Numbered from the stretch's first letter, positions 1 through 8,634 are shown. The stretch: DNA of 64,000 bases from Neobacillus soli NBRC 102451 (GCF_001591665.1 NZ_BCVI01000007.1:19013-83012), one strand, 5' to 3'. Notes: a model not told the origin generated them from the letters alone. A program made the numbers and translations.

Positions 1-102
1 AATCTTATCGTGTATTTTTTTACGATGCTCCGCAGTAAAGTTTAATTCCGAAAAAGTAGTTCGATCCAATGACTTTTTTAAATTTTTTAAACGGTCTTCC
101 AT
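1..102 (-). CDS. Partial gene, probable anti-sigma factor N-terminus
   Basis: An open frame begins with ATG at 102 and runs off the window edge; only 34 codons are visible. The start lies 3 nt after the stop of the upstream ECF sigma gene, so the two are surely co-transcribed. The visible part is charged and helical (EDRLKNLKKSLDR...) and has no membrane segment yet. In Bacillus, a gene placed directly after an ECF sigma gene usually encodes its membrane anti-sigma factor; that role is inferred from position only, not from a recognised domain. Confidence 0.5.
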   Translation of the reverse strand, partial: MEDRLKNLKKSLDRTTFSELNFTAEHRKKIHDKI

Positions 103-105
103 GCC

Positions 106-639
106 TTATTCCTCCAATCGTTCTTTCAGAAGTTCTTTGGCGCGTTTCAGCCTTGTTTTCACCGTGTTATCACCCGTTTCGGTTAACACGGAAATTTCTT
201 TAATCGGCAATTCCTCATAATAAAAGAGATAGATCACTTCTCTGTATTTAATTGGCAGTGTCATGATGGCTGAAATTAATTCATCATCTGCCTCTTTTTG
301 GATCACAACCTGCTCGACCATTTCTTTTTTCGTTATGTTGTTTGCCGGTTCTTCATCCGTAATGACGACGTTCTTGTTATACCAGCTTTTCAGGTAATCC
401 TTACAATGATTAATAGCAATGCGCCACAACCAAGTTCGTAACTTAGATTTGCCACTCTATGTATGAAGGGCTTTATAGCACTTGATAAAGATCTCCTGCG
501 TTAAATCCTCAGCAAGCCCTTTATTTTTGACATAGGAATAAACAAGCTGCAGGATTTCCTGCCCATATCTATCCATAATTTCGTCTATTAGTTCTTCCTT
601 ATCCACTGTTTCTATCACTTCTGCTGTTAATTCGTCCAC
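106..639 (-). pseudogene. ECF sigma factor interrupted by in-frame TAG
   Basis: The frame from GTG at 639 encodes sigma region 2 (AEDLTQEIFIKCYKALHT), meets TAG at 459-457, and continues in the same frame with SGKSKLRTWLWRIAINHCKDY and then region 4 (LPIKYREVIYLFYYEELPIKEI, VKTRLKRAKE). No frameshift is needed: one nonsense codon, where related ECF factors usually carry an aromatic residue, separates the halves. Read through, the protein would be 177 aa, normal for the family. A TTG at 429 could start a region-4-only fragment, but it has no ribosome site. The gene is either newly inactivated, suppressed, or a base-call error. It sits upstream of a probable anti-sigma gene and behind an ECF-type promoter. 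Confidence 0.8.
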
Positions 640-645
640 AATTGG

Positions 646-657
646 CCCCCCCCCCCC
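646..657. repeat. 12-bp C/G homopolymer at the sigma gene's RBS position
   Basis: Twelve consecutive C on the plus strand, i.e. G12 on the coding strand of the ECF sigma gene, end 6 nt before the GTG start. It occupies exactly the Shine-Dalgarno position and could itself pair with the CCUCC of 16S rRNA. Such a tract is prone to slippage; no comparable tract was noticed elsewhere in the window. Confidence 0.9.
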
Positions 658-667
658 TTGCTATATC

Positions 668-697
668 TTAGACGACCTACATCTCCAAGAAGTTTTT
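668..697 (-). promoter_or_regulatory. Candidate ECF-type (autoregulatory) promoter
   Basis: On the minus strand AAAAAC (697-692) is followed after 17 nt by CGTCTAA (674-668), fitting the AAC / CGTC -35/-10 pattern of Bacillus ECF sigma factors. It lies about 30 nt upstream of the sigma gene, as expected for autoregulation. Confidence 0.5.
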
Positions 698-762
698 AAA
701 AAGATATAAAAATCCTTTCCAAACGAAAAAATCAATAGGTAATTGCCCTCTATATTTCCATG

Positions 763-806
763 AAAAAAGGATAGATCAAGCATTAAAAACTGCTTTCATC
801 TATCCT
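763..806 (-). terminator. Rho-independent terminator of the SET gene
   Basis: AGGATAGAT (768-776) pairs with ATCTATCCT (798-806); on the minus strand the stem is followed by TTTTTT. Confidence 0.75.
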
Positions 807-815
807 CATTCTTAT

Positions 816-1217
816 TTATTCATTTTCGGAATTGCCATTTTCATCTTTATTAAACCAAAGTGGTTCGTTGTCATCTTCATCGCCATTATAATTGATGAGG
901 ATCTCTTCTCCTGCTTTAATATCCTTGTAAGCGTAGAAGTCAAACGTATGATTTGGAAAATTAATTTCATACGTGGCATTGGGCTGATACGAATGGTTAA
1001 ATAACATACCATAGCCTAAAACAAATGCCGTGTGGTTGATACCATATTCGAATGCGTAATCAGCTAATAACGTTTTTTCTATATGAACATGTTCCTCATT
1101 GGGATAAGCAATAACCGGCGCTTCATGAATTAACTCACCTTTTGCAATATCTTGTGTCGCAAATACCCCTCTATTAAATTCCCCATCACTTAGCTTTGAA
1201 GATTTAATCTCAATCAT
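816..1217 (-). CDS. SET domain-containing protein
   Basis: A 133-aa protein with the compact SET fold: N-terminal GRGVF-like segment (NRGVFATQDIAKGELI), the knot motif MLFNHSYQPNATY (NHS...NA) and the C-terminal EEILINYNGDE. These elements bind S-adenosylmethionine and form the lysine channel in SET methyltransferases. Small bacterial SET proteins of this size are common in Bacillus but their substrates are mostly unknown. ATG at 1217 is chosen because AGGTG lies 6-8 nt upstream; a GTG at 1226 overlaps that site. It appears to be monocistronic, with its own terminator. Confidence 0.85.
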   Translation of the reverse strand: MIEIKSSKLSDGEFNRGVFATQDIAKGELIHEAPVIAYPNEEHVHIEKTLLADYAFEYGINHTAFVLGYGMLFNHSYQPNATYEINFPNHTFDFYAYKDIKAGEEILINYNGDEDDNEPLWFNKDENGNSENE

Positions 1218-1308
1218 GTTAATCACCTATAACGTTCTTTCCAGTAGAGTTTTTAATCATAATAAGCTTGCCATTTTCTAATCCAGAAAGCAAATGTTTT
1301 TTCTTTCC

Positions 1309-1323
1309 ATGGTGCCTGACACC
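1309..1323 (+). repeat. Dispersed TGGTGCCTGACACC element
   Basis: Copy of the 15-bp element ATGGTGCCTGACACC, one of seven loci in this window, in the gap between the SET gene and the next gene. TGGTG and CACCA can pair around CCTGA. Confidence 0.85.
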
Positions 1324-1423
1324 AAGAGAAAAAAATATATTCCTTTGGTCGATTATCTAAAACAGTCATTTTTTCAGATAGAAAGCATAAAATGGAATAT
1401 ACGTTCGTAGGGAGGCGAGGATT

Positions 1424-1828
1424 TTGTTAAAAAACAATCAGTCCTTGATAACAGGTGAGATGTTGGTCAGGTATTACGAGCTAAATAAGCAGAAAAAAGA
1501 AATTGAAATTGAAATGAATGAATTAAAAGATCTTTTTCAAACTTATTTTAACAATTTAGTGGGTTCAAATCATAAAGGGGAAATAATGATTAGCGGCTAC
1601 AAGCTGCAACGGCAAATTCGAAAAACAGAAAAATATAATGAGGAAGTAACCGTTAAAAGGCTAGAGGAATTACAGTTGAATGATTTACTTCAGGTAGTAA
1701 AAAAACCTGACGATACAAAAATTAAAGCTGCCCTTAATTTAGGATTACTAAGTTCTAATCAATTAGAGGACTGTATCACAACAACATACTCCCCCGCCAT
1801 ATCCGTTAAACCGTTAACACCGAGATAA
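1424..1828 (+). CDS. Hypothetical protein, helical N-terminus
   Basis: A 134-aa protein starting at TTG with an excellent ribosome site (GGGAGGCGAGG, 1410-1420). Residues about 10-45 are a charged coiled-coil-like helix (YYELNKQKKEIEIEMNELKD); the middle holds a basic stretch (SGYKLQRQIRKTEKYNEE) and the end is Pro/Thr/Ser-rich. No signal peptide or membrane segment. The pattern recalls small phage-derived or DNA-associated proteins, but no family is recognised. It is followed by a strong terminator and stands alone. Confidence 0.7.
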   Translation: MLKNNQSLITGEMLVRYYELNKQKKEIEIEMNELKDLFQTYFNNLVGSNHKGEIMISGYKLQRQIRKTEKYNEEVTVKRLEELQLNDLLQVVKKPDDTKIKAALNLGLLSSNQLEDCITTTYSPAISVKPLTPR

Positions 1829-1854
1829 GGACCTTTAGAAAAAGAGTCATTAAA

Positions 1855-1895
1855 AGAACTCACAACCACCTATTAGATGGTTGTGGGTTCTTTCT
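1855..1895 (+). terminator. Rho-independent terminator
   Basis: AGAACTCACAACCA (1855-1868) pairs with TGGTTGTGGGTTCT (1878-1891), followed by TTTC; one non-canonical pair in a 14-bp stem. Confidence 0.8.
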
Positions 1896-1899
1896 AAGT

Positions 1900-2052
1900 T
1901 TATTCCGAAATTTTTGTGCTCTCATCTCGTAAATGAGCGGAGCCACTTGATGTACCTTCATTAATGACACGGTCAATATCTAGATAGGGCTTGCCACGTA
2001 TGGCATCATTAGAAATGATATTGACCGATTCTTTCTTACCGTCCTCCGTCAT
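1900..2052 (-). CDS. Small hydrophilic protein, 50 aa
   Basis: ATG at 2052 follows GGAGGCAGTCATTT, a good Shine-Dalgarno. The 50-aa product (MTEDGKKESVNIISNDAIRG..., ending DESTKISE) is acidic, soluble and Ser-rich, without cysteine or membrane segment. No family is recognised; small hydrophilic proteins like this are frequent among sporulation genes, but nothing here proves that. The stop sits just beyond the terminator hairpin of the convergent gene. Confidence 0.55.
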   Translation of the reverse strand: MTEDGKKESVNIISNDAIRGKPYLDIDRVINEGTSSGSAHLRDESTKISE

Positions 2053-2146
2053 AAATGACTGCCTCCAATTTTCCACCTCTTATTAGTAAAACCACAGTTC
2101 CACTAAAATATAGTTTGTGTAATCTTGACCTGGTTAATCCACCTAA

Positions 2147-2482
2147 TTAATCAGTGTTTAGTTTTTTTAAAATATAACAGGTTCCATCTTCCGCAAAAAA
2201 TAAATTTTCCCCCTGTTTCACATTGAAATAAATGTTCTGTTTGTCATAAATCAGCTTTGCTACTTTTTCAAACTGCTCCACTAATTCGATAGTAGGATTA
2301 ATTATCACATCATCTTTTCCATTTGCGGTCACAAATCCTTTTGGATTACTTTTCCTTTCGGGTTTTAATTCAGTATTCCACTTACCATAAAGAAGAATTG
2401 TACATGCTGTAAACCTTGTTTTTCTGTTTTGAACGGACCATATCTTCCGACAATTACACCGATGTATTTTGAATTTCATCAT
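2147..2482 (-). CDS. Conserved hypothetical protein with CxC motif
   Basis: 111 aa. The N-terminus carries HRCNCRKIWSV and a later Cys, suggesting a small metal site, followed by a basic KPERKSNPKGFVTANGK segment; the C-terminal half is an acidic helix plus beta strands (YILKKLNTD end). No signal peptide. AAGG lies 8 nt before the first ATG; a second ATG follows at once. I do not recognise a named family. Separate from its neighbours by 90-170 nt gaps. Confidence 0.6.
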   Translation of the reverse strand: MMKFKIHRCNCRKIWSVQNRKTRFTACTILLYGKWNTELKPERKSNPKGFVTANGKDDVIINPTIELVEQFEKVAKLIYDKQNIYFNVKQGENLFFAEDGTCYILKKLNTD

Positions 2483-2649
2483 CTAATACCTTCTTTCCAT
2501 GATAATGAATGAAAAATTCAAAATAAGCATTATAGTAATTATATTCACCCAGTTACAAATTTATTTATATAAATCTAGGTCCGGAATATGGTTTGTATAC
2601 CACCTACGATTACACATGATTAAAATTTTGATGCAAAGGGGAATTGAAT

Positions 2650-2775
2650 ATGTCTGATGATCTTAATTTTAATGGAAATTGTCGCGAAGCAGTGGAGTTT
2701 TACGCTCACGCTTTTGGAACCAATGAAAAAAGAATAGGTAATTTAATAAAAAGGGCTAAAGAACCTTTCTATTAA
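2650..2775 (+). pseudogene. Truncated VOC/PhnB-like glyoxalase-fold remnant
   Basis: From ATG 2650 the reading MSDDLNFNGNCREAVEFYAH AFG matches the start of PhnB-like VOC proteins (FNGNxxEAVxFYxxxFG, the first beta-alpha unit). Similarity then stops, the frame runs through the terminator hairpin sequence and ends at 2775 after 41 codons, whereas the family needs about 130-150 aa. It is read as a deletion remnant rather than a functional short gene. Confidence 0.65.
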
Positions 2776-2798
2776 AGAAAAGAATCTCTAGCCTTTTT
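2752..2798. terminator. Bidirectional terminator hairpin
   Basis: GGCTAAAGA (2754-2762) and TCTCTAGCC (2785-2793) form an interrupted stem flanked by A-run and T-run, so it can stop transcripts from both sides (VOC remnant, YwhH-like gene). Confidence 0.55.
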
Positions 2799-2802
2799 AC
2801 GT

Positions 2803-3327
2803 TTATCCTTCGATCTGTTGCATTACTTTTGTAGGCTTTTCGCCTTCCTCCCAACCTTTGCAAACATCTATCCATTCCCTAGCAAATGAAAATTGGAATA
2901 ATTCATCCTTTGATAATTCAATGGCGGAATTGCTGCTGCCACAAGCTGGGTATAGTGTCTCGAACCGTTTCATGGAAACATCGAGGTAAACCTCAAGATT
3001 ATTTTTTAGGCCAAAAGGGCAAACACCGCCAATGGCATGTCCCGTTTGTTCAAGCACCTCATCAGGCGTGAGCATCCGTGCCTTGAAGCCAAATTTTTGC
3101 CGAAACTTCTTGTTATCAATCTTTGCATCACCGGCAGCGACAATCAAGATGGCTGTTTCCTCTGCTCCCCTAAAGGATAAGGTCTTGGCAATACGTGCTG
3201 GGATGACACCAATTGTGTCGGCAGCTTGATGCACTGTAGCACTCGATGTTTGAAATTCCATTACGTCCATATCACGATTCCATTGTTTAAAATGGGTTTT
3301 TACACTTTCTAATGACACCTTATTCAT
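2803..3327 (-). CDS. YbaK/EbsC family aminoacyl-tRNA deacylase-like (YwhH-like)
   Basis: 174 aa from ATG 3327 (MNKVSLESVKTHFKQWN). The family signatures are clear: SSATVHQAADTIGV near the start, PARIAKTLSF, a conserved Lys-rich KIDNKKFRQKFG, and the GHAIGGVCPFGL loop. YbaK-type proteins hydrolyse mischarged tRNA (Cys-tRNAPro or similar); this branch resembles B. subtilis YwhH, whose substrate is not established. The longer frame to 3447 overlaps the SUKH gene and does not match family length, so the internal ATG is preferred. Confidence 0.85.
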   Translation of the reverse strand: MNKVSLESVKTHFKQWNRDMDVMEFQTSSATVHQAADTIGVIPARIAKTLSFRGAEETAILIVAAGDAKIDNKKFRQKFGFKARMLTPDEVLEQTGHAIGGVCPFGLKNNLEVYLDVSMKRFETLYPACGSSNSAIELSKDELFQFSFAREWIDVCKGWEEGEKPTKVMQQIEG

Positions 3328-3412
3328 CCTTTCCCTATCGGTATTACCGAGAATATTAACATACTTTAAAGGGAAAAAGCGAAGAGATGAATTGTAAAAT
3401 GAAACTAGCTTC

Positions 3413-3847
3413 CTAAACACCAATTCTAGATGTAACCCATCCCTCAATAAAATCCTCTAACGAAGACGCAATCCACCTGCGACTATCACATTCATGGTCC
3501 CAAACAAATACATCCTCTTTTTGAATGACCCCATTTAATATCGCCAAACCGAATAAATCCCCATTTCCAGCATCAGAAAAGAACAGTAAATGATCAAAAG
3601 GCATATACAAATCTTTGAAATCCCTATCCTTTCTCAGCGATAAGTTGTCTCTGATGATTTGTTTAGTCGACCATATTAGCGGGCTGTTAAATTCATCGAA
3701 TACCCCGTTCGTTTCACTAAAGAGGTTAATCAAATCAATGGGAAGCTCAACGTTAAGCTGTTCTTTGATTTCATTTAGTTCCGATTTTGTAGCGGGGTTT
3801 TTAAAATAGTAGTCTGGTGAGATTTTATTAATAAAATTCATCCACAT
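3413..3847 (-). CDS. SMI1/KNR4 (SUKH) family protein
   Basis: 144 aa with the SUKH pattern: helix with ELNEIKEQLNVELPIDLINLFSETNG, a central FDHLLFFSDAGNGDLFGL (the D-GNG segment is characteristic), then VFVWDHECDSR and a C-terminal SSLEDFIEGW. SUKH proteins are often immunity proteins of polymorphic toxin systems; here no toxin, LXG or WXG gene is next to it, so it is an orphan copy or a housekeeping member. Start by AGAGG 9 nt upstream. Confidence 0.85.
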   Translation of the reverse strand: MWMNFINKISPDYYFKNPATKSELNEIKEQLNVELPIDLINLFSETNGVFDEFNSPLIWSTKQIIRDNLSLRKDRDFKDLYMPFDHLLFFSDAGNGDLFGLAILNGVIQKEDVFVWDHECDSRRWIASSLEDFIEGWVTSRIGV

Positions 3848-4025
3848 AGAATTTCAACCTCTCTATTATTTATTGAATTTTTTAGGTTAGCTACTCGAAG
3901 AAAATTCATTCGTATGTATTACTAGCAAACTCAAAACACTTTGCTAGCACAGCGATAATAAAGCAATAGCAACCATGAGTACCCTTCCTATCAATTAATT
4001 CCCCTGTACTAACGATAACAACACC

Positions 4026-4412
4026 TTATTCCCAAATTTTACATTGCTGTTCAATTCCCTTAAGACTAATCCTGCCCCGCTGCATCATTGGCGGGCAGCA
4101 CGTGTTGTACTGCTGGATTTTCTTATTAATTTCATCTATCAATCTATTTAACTCCGTTTCCTTAGTAGCTTCTTCTTTTAATTTTGATGCCTTAGCAAGT
4201 TCTTGTTTTATCTCCTTTTGCAAAGCTGCAAATGGTGGCAAGTATCCTGCTTCCCGGGCTGTATTGACGAAACTGGAATAGGAATCACCTGAAAGTATCC
4301 GGGATGGCAGTGGTTTGCCGAATCCCGGGTGTTTTTTCATTTCCTCATCTAAATTGTAATCACTCGAAACTTGATCCATCCAATTCACATGACCATCTTT
4401 CTTTTCAGCCAT
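4026..4412 (-). CDS. DUF1992 (DnaJ-homologue subfamily C28-type) protein
   Basis: 128 aa. The DUF1992 hallmarks are present: HPGFGKPLP, an AGYLPPFAALQKEI segment, an IDEINKKIQQYN helix and a final CPPMMQRGRISL. The family is named after a conserved region of DNAJC28 but has no J domain here; biochemical role unknown. Cytoplasmic, about 50% charged helices. The ATG at 4412 is 10 nt from GAGGAG; a TTG one codon earlier is possible. Confidence 0.85.
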   Translation of the reverse strand: MAEKKDGHVNWMDQVSSDYNLDEEMKKHPGFGKPLPSRILSGDSYSSFVNTAREAGYLPPFAALQKEIKQELAKASKLKEEATKETELNRLIDEINKKIQQYNTCCPPMMQRGRISLKGIEQQCKIWE

Positions 4413-4604
4413 CAATAGTCATCTCCTCTCATGTTCACCCTTTTGGTTTCCTTATTCTCTTATTGTCATTCAAATTCCTTCAAAATAAGCAAATCCCTAT
4501 TTATTTTAAAAATAACTTCAAAACCAACTAACAAAATAGTGTTATAATCTTGGTTATATTCATATTTTAAGATTTTGGGATTGTTTCGTTTTGGAGGGAT
4601 GTAA

Positions 4605-5516
4605 TTGAATTCGCAAGGTGCAGTCATGTCCTTCCAAAGGACAAAAGGAATTATTTTAGTGCTGATCGCGGCTACTTTTTGGGGAGTTTCCGGAACGGTG
4701 GCCCAATACTTATTTCATCAACAAGGCTTCAGTACAAACTGGCTGGTTGTTACCCGGCTGATTTTCTCAGGAATTGGTTTATTATTGTTTTCACATACAA
4801 TAGGGAAACAAAACATTTGGAGCATTTGGAAAAATAAACAGGATGTTGTACGTCTTATCATTTTTGGGATTGTTGGTATGTTTGGTGTTCAATATACATA
4901 TTTCGCCGCCATCGAACACGGAAATGCCGCCACGGCAACTGTCTTACAATACCTGGCACCAGTAATTATCGCCTGTTATTTGTGTTTCCGGGCGAAATTT
5001 TGGCCTGCAAAACACGAAGTGATTGCAATTGCCTTCGCACTTTTCGGAACATTTTTACTTGTAACGAAGGGAAATATCCATTCTCTTTCTATTTCAGGCC
5101 CAGCCTTTATCTGGGGAATTCTTTCTGCTTTTGCGCTCGCTTTTTATACCCTCTATCCAGGTGTTTTACTGTCTAAATGGGGGTCACTGCTAACTGTTGG
5201 CTGGGGGATGACGATTGGCGGAATTGGCTTTAGCTTGATTCATCCGCCCTGGCAGTTTCAGGGGTATTGGAGCGTAACGTCTTTTTTAGCAGTTGTGTTT
5301 GTTGTTATATTTGGTACCTTGATTGCCTTTTTTTGTTATATGGAAAGCATGAAATACATTCGGGCATCTGAAGCGAGTCTCCTCGCTTGTGTTGAGCCGT
5401 TATCAGCCGCCTTTTTAGCCGTTGCCTGGCTCCATGTTTCCTTTGGCCCCGCGGAATGGATTGGTTCCTTTGCAATTATTGCCACCATCTTTATTTTATC
5501 GGCCGTGAAACGGTGA
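4605..5516 (+). CDS. EamA/DMT family transporter
   Basis: 303 aa, ten predicted membrane segments in two repeated EamA halves (first starts KGIILVLIAATFWGVSG; second at SGPAFIWGILSAFALAFYT, both with the WG near the first helix). Closest to the RhaT/YcxC-like carboxylate/amino-acid metabolite exporters; substrate unknown. TTG start is supported by GGAGGG six nt upstream; an ATG eight codons on lacks a site. It stands alone and ends at a strong bidirectional hairpin. Confidence 0.9.
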   Translation: MNSQGAVMSFQRTKGIILVLIAATFWGVSGTVAQYLFHQQGFSTNWLVVTRLIFSGIGLLLFSHTIGKQNIWSIWKNKQDVVRLIIFGIVGMFGVQYTYFAAIEHGNAATATVLQYLAPVIIACYLCFRAKFWPAKHEVIAIAFALFGTFLLVTKGNIHSLSISGPAFIWGILSAFALAFYTLYPGVLLSKWGSLLTVGWGMTIGGIGFSLIHPPWQFQGYWSVTSFLAVVFVVIFGTLIAFFCYMESMKYIRASEASLLACVEPLSAAFLAVAWLHVSFGPAEWIGSFAIIATIFILSAVKR

Positions 5517-5531
5517 TCATCCCAAAAATTG

Positions 5532-5546
5532 ATGGTGCCTGACACC
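5532..5546 (+). repeat. Dispersed TGGTGCCTGACACC element
   Basis: ATGGTGCCTGACACC, immediately downstream of the EamA stop. Confidence 0.85.
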
Positions 5547-5590
5547 GATTCAATCGCCGTTTCGCTCACATAGCCCCTTTTCATGTACTT

Positions 5591-5629
5591 AAGAAAATGG
5601 ATGGTGCCACTGGCACCATCCATTTTCTT
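5591..5629. terminator. Perfect 19-bp inverted repeat, bidirectional terminator
   Basis: Arms 5591-5609 and 5611-5629 are exact reverse complements around a single C; the inner part is GGATGGTGCCA / TGGCACCATCC, a relative of the dispersed element. The arms end in AAGAAAA/TTTTCTT, so transcripts from both the EamA side and the opuA side meet a T-rich tail. Confidence 0.8.
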
Positions 5630-5636
5630 GAGGCTA

Positions 5637-6527
5637 TTATTTCAAATCTTCAATCGAATCAATATCCATATAGGCCGGTACTACTAGGCCAAGTTTTGTT
5701 CCTTCCAGGTTCGCACCTAAATCTTCAAATTTACCTTTATATTTTTTGTAGTAGTCCTCATGGGTTGAAGGTAACCAAGCTGCAACGGATGCATCTAAGC
5801 TGCCGTCAGCAACTCCTGTCCACATCGGGCCTGCTTCTATTTGAACAAGGGTTACTTTATAGCCTAAGTCGGTTAACACTTTACCGATTACATTCGAACT
5901 GGCAATTTCGCTATCCCAGGCGACATAACCAATCTTGATCTTGTCACCAGATACTTTCTTAGCTCCGTCCGTCCATTTAGCAATCTTTTCAGCATTTTCA
6001 TTGACCCACTTAGCTGCAGCCTCTTTAGGGTCTTCTCCATTTACGATACTATTCATGACAACGCCCATATCATCGGGGGTCCAAACAAATTGTTCAAAAA
6101 CTTTATATGCATCAGGAAGATCATCCTTTAAGCCATTCCTAGCAATCGTATGAATGTTTTCATCCTTTCCGTAAACGCCTTTCGGATCTTCTAAGTATTT
6201 CAAATCAAATTTCGCGAACATCCAATGGGGAGTCCATCCAGTAACAATAACAGGTTTTTTCTTTTCATACGCTTTTTTTAGTGCTGCCGTCATCGCTGCA
6301 CTCGATCCTTCGACAAGTGTCCAATCCTTTAAATCATATTCCTCAACGACTTTAGCGGAGGCCTTCATCAGTCCAGCGCCAGGATCAATCCCGATGATTT
6401 TATAGTCAACACTTTCACCGACAGAATTTCCTTTTTCTTTACTATTACTTGTTTTATCTGAGCCGCATGCCGCTAGCCCTATTGTCAGTAATGCTGCCAA
6501 TAAAATGAACATCCATTTTTTCATCAT
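5637..6527 (-). CDS. opuAC: Glycine betaine ABC transporter, substrate-binding lipoprotein OpuAC
   Basis: 296 aa with a lipobox LAAC (Cys21) for anchoring outside the membrane, then an OpuAC fold (YKIIGIDPGAGLMKAS, TGWTPHWMFAKFDLKYLEDP with conserved Trp residues of the betaine cage, and a second lobe KIKIGYVAWDSEIASSNV). It delivers glycine betaine or other compatible solutes to OpuAA/AB under osmotic stress. Last gene of opuAA-AB-AC; its ATG overlaps the opuAB stop by one nt (TAATG), indicating translational coupling. Confidence 0.93.
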   Translation of the reverse strand: MMKKWMFILLAALLTIGLAACGSDKTSNSKEKGNSVGESVDYKIIGIDPGAGLMKASAKVVEEYDLKDWTLVEGSSAAMTAALKKAYEKKKPVIVTGWTPHWMFAKFDLKYLEDPKGVYGKDENIHTIARNGLKDDLPDAYKVFEQFVWTPDDMGVVMNSIVNGEDPKEAAAKWVNENAEKIAKWTDGAKKVSGDKIKIGYVAWDSEIASSNVIGKVLTDLGYKVTLVQIEAGPMWTGVADGSLDASVAAWLPSTHEDYYKKYKGKFEDLGANLEGTKLGLVVPAYMDIDSIEDLK

Positions 6528-7378
6528 TAAGCAGTTCCCCCTTGTTTTTTTCTTTTTCCAAAGTTTTGGGTAATTCGATCAAGAATAATCGCTATTACTA
6601 CAATGGCCAGTCCTGCCTCAAAGCCTTTACCAATTTGTATTTGCGTAACAGCCCGATACACATCGGCCCCAAGACCAGGTGCACCGACCATCGATGCGAT
6701 CACAACCATCGAAAGGGCGAGCATGATGCTTTGATTGATACCAGCCATTATTGTAGGCATCGCAAGTGGTAATTGCACCTTTAGCAAACGTTGACTAGTG
6801 GTCGAACCAAAGGCTTCAGTGGCTTCAATAATATCTGCAGGTACTTGCTGGATTCCGAGAATCGTTAAGCGAATCGTTGGTGGCATTGAAAAAATAACAG
6901 ACGCCACAACCCCTGGGACAACGCCAATATTAAAAAAGAAAATCGCAGGAATTAAGTAAACAAAGGCAGGCATGGTTTGCATGAAATCTAAAATCGGCAC
7001 GACGATTTGCTTAACCGTCTGCTTCTGTGAAGCCCAGATTCCCATTGGAATTCCTAATACAATCGATATAAAGACTGCAGCTAATACGAGCGCAAGCGTC
7101 TCAAGCATAGGCTCCCAGTAACCAAGATTTGCAACCAAAAATAAACCAATTAAGGTAAAAAGTGCAATACCCTTATTCGCCACCTTCCAGGCAAGCAGAG
7201 TGAATAGAATAATAAATACATAGATGGGAATATAGCTAAATCCAGCGACCATTCCTTCAACTAAAGTCTCTAAAACAGTTGTTACTCCATCAAAAGCAGC
7301 TTCTAAGTTAACCGTAAGCCAATTGACAAATGCATCCATCCAATCGGCTATTGGTATTTTTGGGAACCATTGTTCCAT
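6527..7378 (-). CDS. opuAB: Glycine betaine ABC transporter permease OpuAB
   Basis: 283 aa, about seven membrane helices and the permease EAA loop ([20 protein letters not shown]) that contacts the ATPase. N-terminus [18 protein letters not shown] is typical for OpuAB/ProW. Its start lies 31 nt inside the end of opuAA, where GGGAGGTGA provides a ribosome site, so production of the two subunits is coupled. Confidence 0.93.
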   Translation of the reverse strand: MEQWFPKIPIADWMDAFVNWLTVNLEAAFDGVTTVLETLVEGMVAGFSYIPIYVFIILFTLLAWKVANKGIALFTLIGLFLVANLGYWEPMLETLALVLAAVFISIVLGIPMGIWASQKQTVKQIVVPILDFMQTMPAFVYLIPAIFFFNIGVVPGVVASVIFSMPPTIRLTILGIQQVPADIIEATEAFGSTTSQRLLKVQLPLAMPTIMAGINQSIMLALSMVVIASMVGAPGLGADVYRAVTQIQIGKGFEAGLAIVVIAIILDRITQNFGKRKKQGGTA

Positions 7379-8634
7379 GTGATTTTCACCTCCCTGTTTG
7401 GCTGGGCCGCAGCGACCTCGGCGTTTGCCATTCCACCTAAATGGTTTATAGCATCATTGTTACCCGCCAATGCCCCAATTACAGCTCCCCTTACGAGAAT
7501 TCCTTTTAATCTATTATTTTCATCCACGACAGCTACCGGAATGGCGGCTGTTGAAACTTTTTCAAATAAATCGGTTAAAAAAGTATCCGGTCTAACGGTC
7601 GTAACATCCGCTTGTAAAATTGCCGCTAATCCCTCATTACGATCGAGGGCCTCTTTTGCCTCTGAAGCCGTGATAGCCCCGAGCAAGGTTTTCTTTTTAT
7701 CAACGACATAAATACTCGAAATTCCTAGCTCTCTCATCATTTGAAGAGCAACCCTTGGGCCCTTATCGACTGAGACGGCCTCAGCCCGTTTCATCACATG
7801 CCCGGCAGTTAAAACCTTGGATAAGTCCACATCCTCTACGAATCTCTCAACATAGTCGTTTGAAGGATTCATTAGAATCTCTTCAGGAGTTCCAATTTGG
7901 ACAATCACGCCATCTTTCATCAAGGCAATTCGATCGCCAATTCGGAGGGCTTCATCTAAATCATGGGTAATAAATACAATCGTTTTTTGCATCGTAGACT
8001 GAAGATCAAGTAACTCATCCTGCATATCTTTTCGGATTAATGGGTCCAAAGCGCTGAAGGCTTCATCCATGAGTAAAATATCGGAGTCATTAGCCAAAGC
8101 CCTTGCCAGCCCTACTCTTTGCTGCATCCCTCCACTTAATTGCTGGGGATATTGATGTTCATAGCCTTCAAGTCCGACAAGGTTTAAGGCCCCCATCGCT
8201 TTATTCTTGCGTGTTTCTTTTGGAATCCCTTGTACCTCTAAACCATACTCTACATTTTCCAGGATGGTTCGATGTGGGAGCAGAGCGAATTTTTGGAAAA
8301 CCATGCTTATCTTTTTGCGGCGGACATTCCTTAGCTGCTCTTTATTCATTTTGACAACATCCATACCGTCAATGAACACTTCACCAGCAGTCGGTTCAAT
8401 TAGACGATTCAGCAAGCGGACTAAGGTTGACTTTCCACTTCCCGATAAGCCCATAATCACGAAAATTTCACCGGCCTTAACTTCAAAGTTAACTTGACTT
8501 ACACCAACCGTTGCCCCTGTTTTCTTCAGAATTACCTGCTTACTTTCTCCTTCCGATAGAAGTTGAATTGCTTTTTTTGATTTTCCAAAGATTTTTGTTA
8601 CGTTTTTAACCTTAATTTTATACTCGTTATTCAT
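7348..8634 (-). CDS. opuAA: Glycine betaine ABC transporter ATPase OpuAA with CBS domains
   Basis: 428 aa. Walker A GLSGSGKS at residues 63-70, ABC signature LSGGMQQR, Walker [13 protein letters not shown] and switch His (FITHDLDEA) are intact. The C-terminal 140 residues form two CBS motifs, which in OpuA transporters sense ionic strength or nucleotides and gate activity. First gene of the operon, facing the divergent regulator gene at 8890; ATG 8634 follows GAGGTGAATAA. Confidence 0.94.
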   Translation of the reverse strand: MNNEYKIKVKNVTKIFGKSKKAIQLLSEGESKQVILKKTGATVGVSQVNFEVKAGEIFVIMGLSGSGKSTLVRLLNRLIEPTAGEVFIDGMDVVKMNKEQLRNVRRKKISMVFQKFALLPHRTILENVEYGLEVQGIPKETRKNKAMGALNLVGLEGYEHQYPQQLSGGMQQRVGLARALANDSDILLMDEAFSALDPLIRKDMQDELLDLQSTMQKTIVFITHDLDEALRIGDRIALMKDGVIVQIGTPEEILMNPSNDYVERFVEDVDLSKVLTAGHVMKRAEAVSVDKGPRVALQMMRELGISSIYVVDKKKTLLGAITASEAKEALDRNEGLAAILQADVTTVRPDTFLTDLFEKVSTAAIPVAVVDENNRLKGILVRGAVIGALAGNNDAINHLGGMANAEVAAAQPNREVKITWNNGSQKYQ

